DNA from: Pseudomonadota bacterium
GTDB taxonomy: Bacteria > Pseudomonadota > Alphaproteobacteria > UBA8366 > GCA-2717185
Direction: 5' to 3'
Assembly (NCBI GenBank): GCA_027619655.1
Contig: JAQCHR010000051.1
Location: 1 to 12,651 of the forward strand
Length of the DNA stretch: 12,651 bases
How positions within the stretch are numbered: the first letter of the stretch is position 1; every line of letters starts with the position of its first letter. Of the stretch, positions 1 to 6,091 are shown in pieces. The notes below the pieces were generated by a model. It ran no database searches and was not told the origin of the DNA. It saw only the letters and a list, made by a program, of their open reading frames with translations. The position numbers and the translations under genes were made by a program.

Positions 1-273
1 TGGTATCAGCGCCAGCGGGCAGCCTCGGCCGACCAGGCCATTGATTACCTCGTTGATCGTGCCGTCGCCGCCGGCGGCAACAACGATATCGATGTCGTCG
101 AGATTGGATTTTCCGGCAATTTCCTCGGCGTCGCCGCGCCGGTTGGTTTCCTTGATGTTGATGCGGCAGCCGCGCCGCCGCAATCGGGCAAGCGTCAACT
201 GGAAGCGGCGACTGCGGCTCGGGCCGGCGGCGGGGTTGTAGATCACGAGAAGGCGGGGCGGGCTCGATGTCAT
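1..273 (-). CDS. Diacylglycerol kinase family lipid kinase (YegS/LCB5-like), N-terminal part
   Basis: This is the first 91 codons of a gene that runs off the left edge. Reading from ATG at 273, the protein opens with a beta strand and nucleotide-binding turn (RLLVIYNPAAGPSRS, residues 7-21). The family signature GGDGTINEV follows at residues 68-76, then NGL and PLALIP just before the edge. In DAGK-catalytic-domain proteins the GGDGT loop binds ATP phosphates, and the enzymes phosphorylate diacylglycerol, sphingoid bases or related lipids at the inner membrane. The substrate cannot be read from this part. It diverges from a PlcP-like phospholipase and a DAG glycosyltransferase, so a role in returning diacylglycerol to phosphatidic acid is plausible but inferred. 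The family is certain; the start is likely because the fold begins within ten residues of it. Confidence 0.9.
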   Translation of the reverse strand, partial: MTSSPPRLLVIYNPAAGPSRSRRFQLTLARLRRRGCRINIKETNRRGDAEEIAGKSNLDDIDIVVAAGGDGTINEVINGLVGRGCPLALIP

Positions 274-300
274 GTTCAGGTGCCTGCGGGTGTTTTCAAA

Positions 301-420
301 TACAGTTAATGAATTAAGAATGTAACAATGAAGGTGATTCTGTGTAGTTGTTTTAATTATTTGTTTCTGTTGTGTTACGGCAATGTTATTTTGAATAAAT
401 ATCAATATTTTTTGTTGTTT
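301..420. promoter_or_regulatory. AT-rich divergent control region between lipid kinase and plcP
   Basis: By hand count this block has about 29 G/C in 120 bases (24%), against well over 60% in the genes on either side. It lies between the divergent starts at 273 (minus) and 485 (plus), so it should hold the promoters of both units. It contains a perfect 14-bp palindrome, AAATAT-CA-ATATTT, at 397-410. CTGT-starting heptamers at 340-346 and 367-373 recall half of a Pho box, but no properly spaced tandem pair is present. Possible readings are a PhoB-dependent promoter with degenerate boxes or a site for an AT-binding repressor. The regulatory role is inferred from position and composition. Confidence 0.45.
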
Positions 421-423
421 GTC

Positions 424-446
424 TTGGAAACCTCCTGTAATTCCAA
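424..446. repeat. Inverted repeat TTGGAA-N11-TTCCAA upstream of plcP
   Basis: Six-base perfect arms at 424-429 and 441-446 surround an 11-base spacer, ending 38 bases before the plcP start. The arm spacing suits a dimeric regulator, or a weak stem in the leader. The octamer TTGGAAAC of the left arm recurs at 11874-11881 in the leader of the second TauD gene, which may be coincidence. Confidence 0.3.
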
Positions 447-470
447 AATATACCAGCGTGCAAACGGAAA

Positions 471-477
471 AGAAGAG
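471..477 (+). promoter_or_regulatory. Ribosome binding site deciding the plcP start
   Basis: AGAAGAG lies seven bases before ATG 485. The longer reading frame opening with TTG at 419 has no such site, and its extra 22 residues are encoded in AT-rich promoter-like DNA. Both points favour ATG 485. Confidence 0.5.
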
Positions 478-484
478 TTTCGCG

Positions 485-1270
485 ATGCATGGATTACGAG
501 GTGTCAGTCGGTACCGTTCGATCTGGATTTCGGACGTTCATTTGGGAACACGCGGTTGCAAGGCGGAGTTTCTGCTCGACTTCCTGAACAATGTAAAATG
601 CGACCAGTTGTATCTCGTCGGCGACATCGTAGATGGCTGGCGGCTGAAACGGTCATGGTACTGGCCGACCGCCCACAACGAGATCGTCAGCGCTGTGCTC
701 GACATGGCGAAGTCGGGCACCGAGGTCATCTACATTCCCGGCAACCACGACGAAATGCTGCGGGAGTATACCGGCATACAGTTGGGGGGGGTCGATGTTC
801 AGCGCGAGTGCATCCATACCGGCGTCGACGGCCGCCGCTATCTGGTCACGCATGGGGATGATTTTGACGTCGTCGTGAAATACGCCAAATGGGTCGCGCT
901 GCTGGGCGACTGGGCCTACACGGTCCTGCTGTGGCTCAACAATTACCTGAACGATGCCCGTCGGCTGCTCGGCCTGCCCTACTGGTCACTGTCCGCCTAT
1001 CTGAAGGACAAGGTCAAGAACGCGGTCGAATTCGTGAGCGCTTTCGAAACCGCGCTGGCGGCGGAGGCGAACCGGCGCGACCTGGACGGCGTGGTCTGCG
1101 GCCATATACACCGGGCGGAAATCCGCGACATCAACGGCATCCGCTACATGAACTCCGGCGATTGGGTGGAAAGCTGCACGGCGCTGACCGAATCCGGTGA
1201 CGGCAGCTTCGAGATTGTCCGCTGGGCGGAAGTCAGTCGGGAACGTGCCCTGGTACCTGCCGCAGCATGA
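485..1270 (+). CDS. plcP: PlcP-like calcineurin-fold metallophosphoesterase (phospholipase C type, lipid remodelling)
   Basis: The 261-residue product has every metal-binding block of the calcineurin-like phosphoesterases: SDVHLG (D17, H19), GDIVDGW (D47), GNHDE (N87, H88), THGDDFD (H123) and GHIH (H207, H209). Relatives are often labelled UDP-2,3-diacylglucosamine diphosphatase (LpxH-like). The SDVHLGTRGC and GDIVDGWRL wording, together with a following GT4 glycosyltransferase, matches my memory of PlcP from Sinorhizobium meliloti. That enzyme hydrolyses phosphatidylcholine and related lipids to diacylglycerol when phosphate is short. There is no signal peptide, consistent with action at the inner face of the membrane. 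Its stop overlaps the next start (ATGA), so the two genes are probably translationally coupled. Family is certain; PlcP rather than LpxH rests on context. Confidence 0.75.
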   Translation: MHGLRGVSRYRSIWISDVHLGTRGCKAEFLLDFLNNVKCDQLYLVGDIVDGWRLKRSWYWPTAHNEIVSAVLDMAKSGTEVIYIPGNHDEMLREYTGIQLGGVDVQRECIHTGVDGRRYLVTHGDDFDVVVKYAKWVALLGDWAYTVLLWLNNYLNDARRLLGLPYWSLSAYLKDKVKNAVEFVSAFETALAAEANRRDLDGVVCGHIHRAEIRDINGIRYMNSGDWVESCTALTESGDGSFEIVRWAEVSRERALVPAAA

Positions 1271-2265
1271 ACATCCTCATCGTTTCGGACGCCTGGCATC
1301 CGCAGGTCAATGGCGTGGTGCGCACGCTGGACACGACCATCGGTGAACTGCGCAAGCTTGGCCATACCGTGACCTGCGTCGGCCCGGACCGGTTCCGGAC
1401 GATTGCCTGCCCGACCTACCCCGAAATCAGACTGGCGATCCACGCCTCCCGAGGCATGGCGAAGGAAATCGCCGCGCTGAACCCGGACGCGATCCATATC
1501 GCGACCGAAGGGCCGCTCGGCATCGCGGCGCGGCGCTACTGCGTGAAGCACCGGATGGCCTTCACGACCGCCTATCACACAAGGTTCCCCGAATATGTCC
1601 ATGCCCGCGTGCGGGTGCCGGTAAGCCTGACCTATCGTATGCTGCGCCGGTTCCACCGCCCGTCGCGCCGTATCATGGTGGCGACGCAAAGCATCCGCGA
1701 CGACCTGACGAAGCAGGGGTTCGAGAATCTGTGCGAGTGGTCGCGCGGCGTGGATACGGAGCTGTTCCATCCCGACGCCACGGCAACGGTCGAGGGGCCG
1801 GGGCCGATCTGGCTGTATGTCGGCCGGGTCGCAGTGGAGAAAAATATCGAGGCGTTCCTCAAATTGGACCTGCCCGGCACGCGCTATGTCGTGGGGGACG
1901 GGCCCCTGCTGTCCGAGTTGCGGCGCAAATACCCCGATGTCCGGTTTGTCGGGATGAAAAGCGGCAGGGAACTGGCGCATTTCTATGCGGCGGCGGATGT
2001 CTTTGTGTTTCCGAGCCGGACCGACACATTTGGACTGGTTCTGCTGGAGGCCCTGGCGTCGGGCGTGCCGGTTGCCGCCTATCCGGTGCCGGGACCGCGC
2101 GATGTCATTAACGGCGCCGCCGTGGGGTGCCTCGACGAGGATCTGCAGAAAGCGGCCGAATCCGCGCTGTCCGTTTCCCGCGAGACCTGCCGTGATTACG
2201 CGCTGACGTTTTCCTGGCGCAATTGCGCGCAGCAGTTTCTGGACAACCTCGTATCCGTCAGGTAA
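1267..2265 (+). CDS. agt: GT4-family glycosyltransferase, Agt-like diacylglycerol glycosyltransferase
   Basis: This is a 332-residue GT-B fold enzyme. The N-terminal acceptor domain opens with MNILIVSDAWHPQVNGVVRT, typical of the GT4 group that includes SQD2, MgtA-type mannosyltransferases and the Agrobacterium DAG glycosyltransferase Agt. The C-terminal donor domain has YVGRVAVEKN and the nucleotide-sugar site TDTFGLVLLEALASG (D253 and E261, the D-x7-E form of the GT4 motif). There is no signal peptide or membrane helix, so membrane-surface association is expected. The ATGA overlap with plcP argues for joint function: PlcP releases DAG and this enzyme adds glucose or glucuronate to give phosphorus-free membrane lipids. 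The sugar and acceptor are inferred; phosphatidylinositol mannosyltransferase-like activity is an alternative. No clear ribosome binding site precedes it, which fits coupling. Confidence 0.75.
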   Translation: MNILIVSDAWHPQVNGVVRTLDTTIGELRKLGHTVTCVGPDRFRTIACPTYPEIRLAIHASRGMAKEIAALNPDAIHIATEGPLGIAARRYCVKHRMAFTTAYHTRFPEYVHARVRVPVSLTYRMLRRFHRPSRRIMVATQSIRDDLTKQGFENLCEWSRGVDTELFHPDATATVEGPGPIWLYVGRVAVEKNIEAFLKLDLPGTRYVVGDGPLLSELRRKYPDVRFVGMKSGRELAHFYAAADVFVFPSRTDTFGLVLLEALASGVPVAAYPVPGPRDVINGAAVGCLDEDLQKAAESALSVSRETCRDYALTFSWRNCAQQFLDNLVSVR

Positions 2266-2284
2266 CCGGCGTTTTCCCGCTGTT

Positions 2285-2319
2285 AACCCGGACGGGCAAT
2301 GGTCATGCGAGGCCGGGTT
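2285..2319 (+). terminator. Weak stem-loop after the plcP-agt operon
   Basis: AACCCGG (2285-2291) and CCGGGTT (2313-2319) form a perfect 7-bp stem around a 21-base loop, 20 bases after the agt stop. No T-run follows, so intrinsic termination is doubtful; it may protect the transcript end. A second small hairpin (2362-2367 with 2373-2378, loop GCAAG) lies before the TauD gene. The rest of the 141-base gap shows nothing else convincing. Confidence 0.25.
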
Positions 2320-2406
2320 TGCGCCGCTGGCGTGTTAGGTTAGGCTGTTCGCCATTCCCTGCCGGGCGCAAGGCCCGGGCGGGTCAACGCGAACAGGATA
2401 CGATCG

Positions 2407-3243
2407 ATGACCGAATACAGACATATTACCGTAGCGCCGATTGCCGGTGCGCTGGGCGCAGAAATTGGCGGCGTCAATATCGCCGAGGACCTGGATGACG
2501 CGGTGATCGGCGAAATCCGCCAGGCGCTGCTCGAACACCTGGTGATCTTCTTCCGCGACCAGGACCTGCCGGTCGATCGCCACAAGGCCTTCTCGCGGCG
2601 CTTCGGCGACCTGTTCATCCATCCCAACTACCAGCTGGGCCAGGAAGACAAGGAAACCGTCTACCTGCTGCGCAAGCCGGGGGATACCATGGCCACCGGG
2701 GAGTGGTGGCATGCCGATACGACGATGATGGAAACGCGGCCCATGGGGGCGATCCTCTATGCGCTGGAGACGCCGGATTATGGCGGCGACACGATGTTTT
2801 CCAACCAGTACATGGCGTATGAAACCCTGTCCGACGGCTTCAAGGCAACGCTGGAGGGGCTGAAGGCCGTGCACAGTGATATCCGGGTGGCCGGCCCGCA
2901 ATCCGACGTGAACAAGAAACGGTCCAGCAAGGTGCGCGACGATTCGAACTGGCAGCCGACCGTGCATGCCCATCCCGTGGTCGCGGTACACCCGGAAACC
3001 GGCCGCAAATGCCTGTATGTGAACAGTGTCTATACGGTTGGGCTGGAAGGGATGACCGAGGCGGAAAGCGCGCCGATCCTGGAATACCTGTATGAGCACC
3101 AGAGCCGGCCGGAGTTCACCTGCCGCTTTCGCTGGCGCAAGGGCTCCGTGGCGTTCTGGGACAATCGCTGCACCGTGCACTACGCCATTCACGACAATTT
3201 CGTCAGCGTCCGCCATATGCAGCGCACGCAGATTGCCGGCTAG
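2407..3243 (+). CDS. TauD/TfdA-family Fe(II)/2-oxoglutarate-dependent dioxygenase
   Basis: This 278-residue protein is full length for the TauD/TfdA family, which oxidises small carboxylates, sulfonates or aryloxyacids while decarboxylating 2-oxoglutarate. The iron ligands are visible as H102 and D104 in EWWHADTT and H258 in FWDNRCTVHYA. Arginines suited to the 2-oxoglutarate carboxylate follow at R269 and R273 near the C-terminus. The N-terminal IAGALGAEIGGVNIAEDL is the usual opening of the family. AGGA at 2395-2398 gives an eight-base spacing to the ATG. The substrate cannot be assigned: similar proteins are all labelled taurine or 2,4-D dioxygenase, and neither is supported by neighbours such as tauABC. 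It is followed on the same strand by a lactonase-type hydrolase, possibly co-transcribed. Confidence 0.9.
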   Translation: MTEYRHITVAPIAGALGAEIGGVNIAEDLDDAVIGEIRQALLEHLVIFFRDQDLPVDRHKAFSRRFGDLFIHPNYQLGQEDKETVYLLRKPGDTMATGEWWHADTTMMETRPMGAILYALETPDYGGDTMFSNQYMAYETLSDGFKATLEGLKAVHSDIRVAGPQSDVNKKRSSKVRDDSNWQPTVHAHPVVAVHPETGRKCLYVNSVYTVGLEGMTEAESAPILEYLYEHQSRPEFTCRFRWRKGSVAFWDNRCTVHYAIHDNFVSVRHMQRTQIAG

Positions 3244-3245
3244 AA

Positions 3246-3288
3246 GCAAACCCCGAGCAGATTGAATCAATCTGCGACGACGGTTTGC
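3246..3288. repeat. Nested inverted repeat between TauD gene and lactonase gene
   Basis: The core is GCAGATTGAATCAATCTGC (3257-3275), a perfect palindrome with 9-base arms around one central A. It is enclosed by a second perfect 7-base pair of arms, GCAAACC (3246-3252) and GGTTTGC (3282-3288). The structure begins three bases after the TauD stop codon and ends 42 bases before the lactonase start. It could be a strong RNA hairpin shielding the TauD transcript end, or an operator for a dimeric regulator of the lactonase gene. No T-run follows, so a simple terminator is unlikely. Confidence 0.75.
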
Positions 3289-3330
3289 GACACTTTAATG
3301 GTTCAGTTTCGAGGGGGGAACGCGACAAAA

Positions 3331-4128
3331 ATGTCACTGCCAGAATATGAAGTCTTTGCCATCAAATACGGCGACCGGGTCGGCACCCGGGGGGCGATCT
3401 TCGTGCATGGCGATCCGCATGAGGCGCCGCTGCCGATGGATTATTTCGTCTGGGTCATCCGGAACGCGGACCGCACTGTGGTCCTCGATATCGGGTTCAG
3501 CGAATCGGAGGGCAAGCGCCGCAAGCGGAACTGCCTGCGTTGCCCGGCGGAGTCGCTGAAGCTGGTCGGCGCAGACCCGAACGAGGTAGAGCATGTCATC
3601 ATCTCGCATATGCATTACGACCATGTCGGCAATATGGAGAAATTTCCCAAGGCCACGTTCCACATCCAGGACGAGGAAATGGGTTTCGTGACCGGCCGCG
3701 CCATGACCCATCCGCCGCTGCGCCATTCCTTCGTACTCAGCGAGGTCGTCAACATGGTCTCCGCCCTGTATGGCGACCGGGTTGTTTTCCATGACGGCGA
3801 CGAGGAGGTCTTTCCGGGCATTTCGGTGCATCACATGCCCGGCCATACGCGGGGGCTGCAATCGGTCAGGGTGCACACCAAGCGCGGCTGGGTCGTGCTG
3901 GCCTCCGATGCGGCGCATTACTATGAAAGCATCACGGACGGCACGCCGTTCATGACGCATGAAAACCTGTTCCTCATGCTGGAAAGCTTCCGCAAGCTGC
4001 GCAAGCTGGCCTCCGACGACCAGCATATCGTGCCGGGGCACGATCCGCTGGTCATGCAGCGCTATCCGGCCCCGTCGCCGGAGCTGGAAAGCATCGTCAT
4101 CCGGCTTGACGTGGCGCCGAGCCAATAA
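3331..4128 (+). CDS. Metallo-beta-lactamase-fold hydrolase, N-acyl-homoserine-lactonase family
   Basis: The 265-residue protein carries a complete dinuclear zinc site: HMHYDH (H93, H95, D97, H98), H172 in PGHTRG, D193 in ASDAAHYYES and H237 in VPGHDPL. This layout, including the YE after the bridging aspartate region, resembles AttM/AiiB-type lactonases that open N-acyl homoserine lactones or gamma-butyrolactones. No signal peptide is seen, so it should be cytoplasmic. ATG 3331 is preferred: GAGGGGGG lies 12 bases upstream. The alternative TTG at 3262 falls inside a palindrome, and the ATG at 3298 lacks a ribosome binding site. It may form a unit with the upstream dioxygenase. No luxI or luxR gene is nearby, so quorum quenching is only one possibility; hydrolysis of a catabolic lactone is another. 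Confidence 0.85.
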   Translation: MSLPEYEVFAIKYGDRVGTRGAIFVHGDPHEAPLPMDYFVWVIRNADRTVVLDIGFSESEGKRRKRNCLRCPAESLKLVGADPNEVEHVIISHMHYDHVGNMEKFPKATFHIQDEEMGFVTGRAMTHPPLRHSFVLSEVVNMVSALYGDRVVFHDGDEEVFPGISVHHMPGHTRGLQSVRVHTKRGWVVLASDAAHYYESITDGTPFMTHENLFLMLESFRKLRKLASDDQHIVPGHDPLVMQRYPAPSPELESIVIRLDVAPSQ

Positions 4129-4131
4129 CGA

Positions 4132-4145
4132 CCGGGCCCGCCCGG
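4132..4145. terminator. Small GC hairpin between convergent genes
   Basis: CCGGGC (4132-4137) and GCCCGG (4140-4145) are complementary in the 42-base gap between the stops of the convergent lactonase and dctM genes. The spacer is only two bases, so the real stem would be four or five pairs, and no T-run follows on either strand. It is the only terminator candidate for either transcript. Confidence 0.2.
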
Positions 4146-4170
4146 CGGTGATGCGGTTCCGGTTGCGGGA

Positions 4171-5481
4171 CTACATCATCGTCGCGGGCAGCCAGGTGGA
4201 GATGGCGGGGAACATGATCAGGATTCCCAGCACGACCAGTTCGATCAGCACGAAGGGCATGATGCCGTGATACAGGTCGGTGATCGAAACCCGTCCCTCC
4301 GATGCTGAGACGACCGCGAACAAATTGAGCCCGACGGGCGGCGTGATAACCGCGATTTCGATCATCTTGCACAGGATGACGCCGAACCAGATCGGGTCAA
4401 GCCCGTAGCTTTTGACGACCGGATGGATGAACGGCACGGTCATCACAAGCATCGACAGAGGGTCGATGAACATGCCCAGCACCAAGTACATCAGCACCAT
4501 GACAAAGATGAACCAGGCGGCGGACAGCCCGCTGCCGGTGACGATATCGGTCAGGTCGGTAATGAAGCCGGAGACCACCAGGAAGCGCGAAAACAGCAGC
4601 CCGGCGATGATCAGGATGAACAGGACGGCGGTCAGTTCGGCTGTCTGTTTGAAGGATACCCAGACATCGCCCGTTGTGATCCGGCGGCGGGCAACCGAAA
4701 TGGCCAGCGCGCCCGTGGCGCCCAGCGCGCCGGCGGCGGTTGGCGAGGCAAGGCCCGTATAGATGCCGCCGAGGACGATGAAGACCAGCAGCAACATCGG
4801 CCAGAGGCCCTTCAGCCCGGCCAGCTTCTCCCGCAACTGCAGTTTGGCGGCTGGCAGTGGCGCCCAGTCGGGCCGCAGCCGGACCATCAGTGGAATCGCG
4901 ATGATGTAGAACGCTGCCGTCAGAAGCCCGGGCAGGATGCCGGCAATGAACAGCGCGCCAATCGATTCGTCGGTCAGAATGCCGAAGATGACAAAGGTGA
5001 GCGAGGGCGGGATCAGGGCAGCGAAGGTTCCCGCCGCCGCGATGCATCCGGCGCTGATCCCCTTGTGATAGCCGAACTGGATCATTTCTGGCAGGGCGAT
5101 CCGTGTGAACATCGCCGCGTTGACCACGGTGGAGCCGGAGATCGCGGCAAATCCTGCCGAGGCGACGGCGGTGGCCATGTAGAGACCGCCCTTTACCGAG
5201 GCGAGCCATTTGTTCACGGCCGTATACAGCTCGCTGATTATCCCGGACGCCGAGGCGAAGGCGCCCATCAGCACGAACATCGGGATCACCGCAAAGGCGT
5301 ATTCGCTGGCGACAGCATAGGGCAGCGTCTCGAAGGTGATCAGCGTATAGGTCAGGTCGGAGGCCTGGTACATGCCGACCGCGCCGACCAGCGCAATGGC
5401 GAAGGCAATGGGAATCCCCAGCCCGGCCAGGAGCAGCAGGACGCCGATGGCCCCGAATCCGTAATACAGTGCTTCAGTCAC
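4171..5481 (-). CDS. dctM: TRAP transporter large permease subunit DctM
   Basis: This 436-residue, very hydrophobic protein with about 12 membrane segments is the channel subunit of a tripartite ATP-independent periplasmic transporter. These systems import carboxylates with the sodium gradient. Family wording is clear throughout: IPMFVLMGAFASASGI, FAAISGSTVVNAAMF, GGIYTGLASPTAAGALGA, GMFIDPLSMLVMTVPFIHPVV and IEIAVITPPVGLNLFAV. The start is GTG at 5481, placed by AAGGAG seven bases upstream and by an eight-base overlap with the end of dctQ, which implies coupled translation. It is the last gene of the dctP-dctQ-dctM unit and faces the lactonase gene tail to tail. Transported substrate is not determined by this subunit. 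Confidence 0.95.
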   Translation of the reverse strand: MTEALYYGFGAIGVLLLLAGLGIPIAFAIALVGAVGMYQASDLTYTLITFETLPYAVASEYAFAVIPMFVLMGAFASASGIISELYTAVNKWLASVKGGLYMATAVASAGFAAISGSTVVNAAMFTRIALPEMIQFGYHKGISAGCIAAAGTFAALIPPSLTFVIFGILTDESIGALFIAGILPGLLTAAFYIIAIPLMVRLRPDWAPLPAAKLQLREKLAGLKGLWPMLLLVFIVLGGIYTGLASPTAAGALGATGALAISVARRRITTGDVWVSFKQTAELTAVLFILIIAGLLFSRFLVVSGFITDLTDIVTGSGLSAAWFIFVMVLMYLVLGMFIDPLSMLVMTVPFIHPVVKSYGLDPIWFGVILCKMIEIAVITPPVGLNLFAVVSASEGRVSITDLYHGIMPFVLIELVVLGILIMFPAISTWLPATMM

Positions 5482-6001
5482 GCAGCTGCTCCTTCAGGTC
5501 CCGGTCATAGGTGCCGCAAAGCAAATGTGCGAACTGGCGCAGGGCCTCCAGGGCGGCGATAACGCAGCCGGCGCAGAGCAGGACCTTGCCGGGCCAGACC
5601 GGGAATGAGATCTGGCCCATGGAGCGCTCGTCGATCAGGACGCTTTCCCAGGCGGCAAATCCACTACGCCACGCGATGAATCCGAAAAACAGGATCGCAC
5701 CGATGACGGCGATACCAACGGAGAGATTCTGCGCCAGGCCGGTGAATTTCGCCGAGAAAATATCGACGGTGATATGGGCCCGGCGCCGTTGCGCCTGGGC
5801 CAGCCCCATGAAGACGACGATGACGAGACCGGCTTCGGAATACTCTACCGAACTGGGCACAGGCATCGCCAGGATAGAGGTGCCGAAAATATCGGCGGCG
5901 CCGATCAGCGCCAGCAACCCGATAAAGACCGCCGAGATGGCGAGCGCAAAGACGCATAACCGCTGTATCGAATAATCGAGAAAGAGAAATATCTGTTTCA
6001 T
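5474..6001 (-). CDS. dctQ: TRAP transporter small permease subunit DctQ
   Basis: This is a 175-residue protein with four predicted membrane segments (about residues 15-38, 54-72, 90-112 and 136-158), the usual plan for DctQ. The family hallmark EYSE (53-56) leads into GLAQAQRRRAHITVDIF, the conserved arginine-rich cytoplasmic loop. DctQ binds DctM and helps dock the loaded binding protein. It lies between dctP (91-base gap with a strong hairpin) and dctM (eight-base overlap). The ATG at 6001 has no well-spaced ribosome site: GAGAGG is 16 bases away and GGGCAGG almost touches the ATG. Translation may therefore be inefficient, or the start may differ slightly. Confidence 0.92.
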   Translation of the reverse strand: MKQIFLFLDYSIQRLCVFALAISAVFIGLLALIGAADIFGTSILAMPVPSSVEYSEAGLVIVVFMGLAQAQRRRAHITVDIFSAKFTGLAQNLSVGIAVIGAILFFGFIAWRSGFAAWESVLIDERSMGQISFPVWPGKVLLCAGCVIAALEALRQFAHLLCGTYDRDLKEQLRD

Positions 6002-6023
6002 GCCTGCCCAATGCTGACCTCTC

Positions 6024-6055
6024 GCAGCCCGGATACTCGCAAATATCCGGGCTGC
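6024..6055 (-). repeat. Strong hairpin in the dctP-dctQ gap
   Basis: GCAGCCCGGATA (6024-6035) and TATCCGGGCTGC (6044-6055) make a perfect 12-bp stem around the eight-base loop CTCGCAAA. On the transcribed minus strand it starts 36 bases after the dctP stop and is not followed by a T-run. It therefore looks like an mRNA-stabilising or partially attenuating element rather than a full terminator. Such stems after binding-protein genes let the periplasmic subunit be made in excess over the permeases. Confidence 0.75.
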
Positions 6056-6091
6056 CGCAGTTTGTTTGCGTATTACAGGGGTCGTGACCGG

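Noticed and set aside
340..441. Pho box from CTGT heptamers at 340, 367 and 435
   Set aside because: None has a second heptamer at the required 11-base period. I kept only a cautious note in the control-region entry.
419..484. Longer PlcP start at TTG 419
   Set aside because: The extra 22 residues lie in AT-rich promoter-like DNA and precede a good ATG with AGAAGAG seven bases upstream.
1144..1980. A 278-codon minus-strand frame opposite plcP and agt
   Set aside because: It is antisense to two genes with clear catalytic motifs, and its translation has no recognisable family features.
2335..3270. A 311-codon minus-strand frame opposite the first TauD gene
   Set aside because: It is the antisense of a well-supported dioxygenase. 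High GC keeps such frames open, and no family motif is seen.
3262..3330. Longer lactonase starts at TTG 3262 or ATG 3298
   Set aside because: TTG 3262 is inside the palindrome and neither has a ribosome site. The conserved fold begins after ATG 3331.
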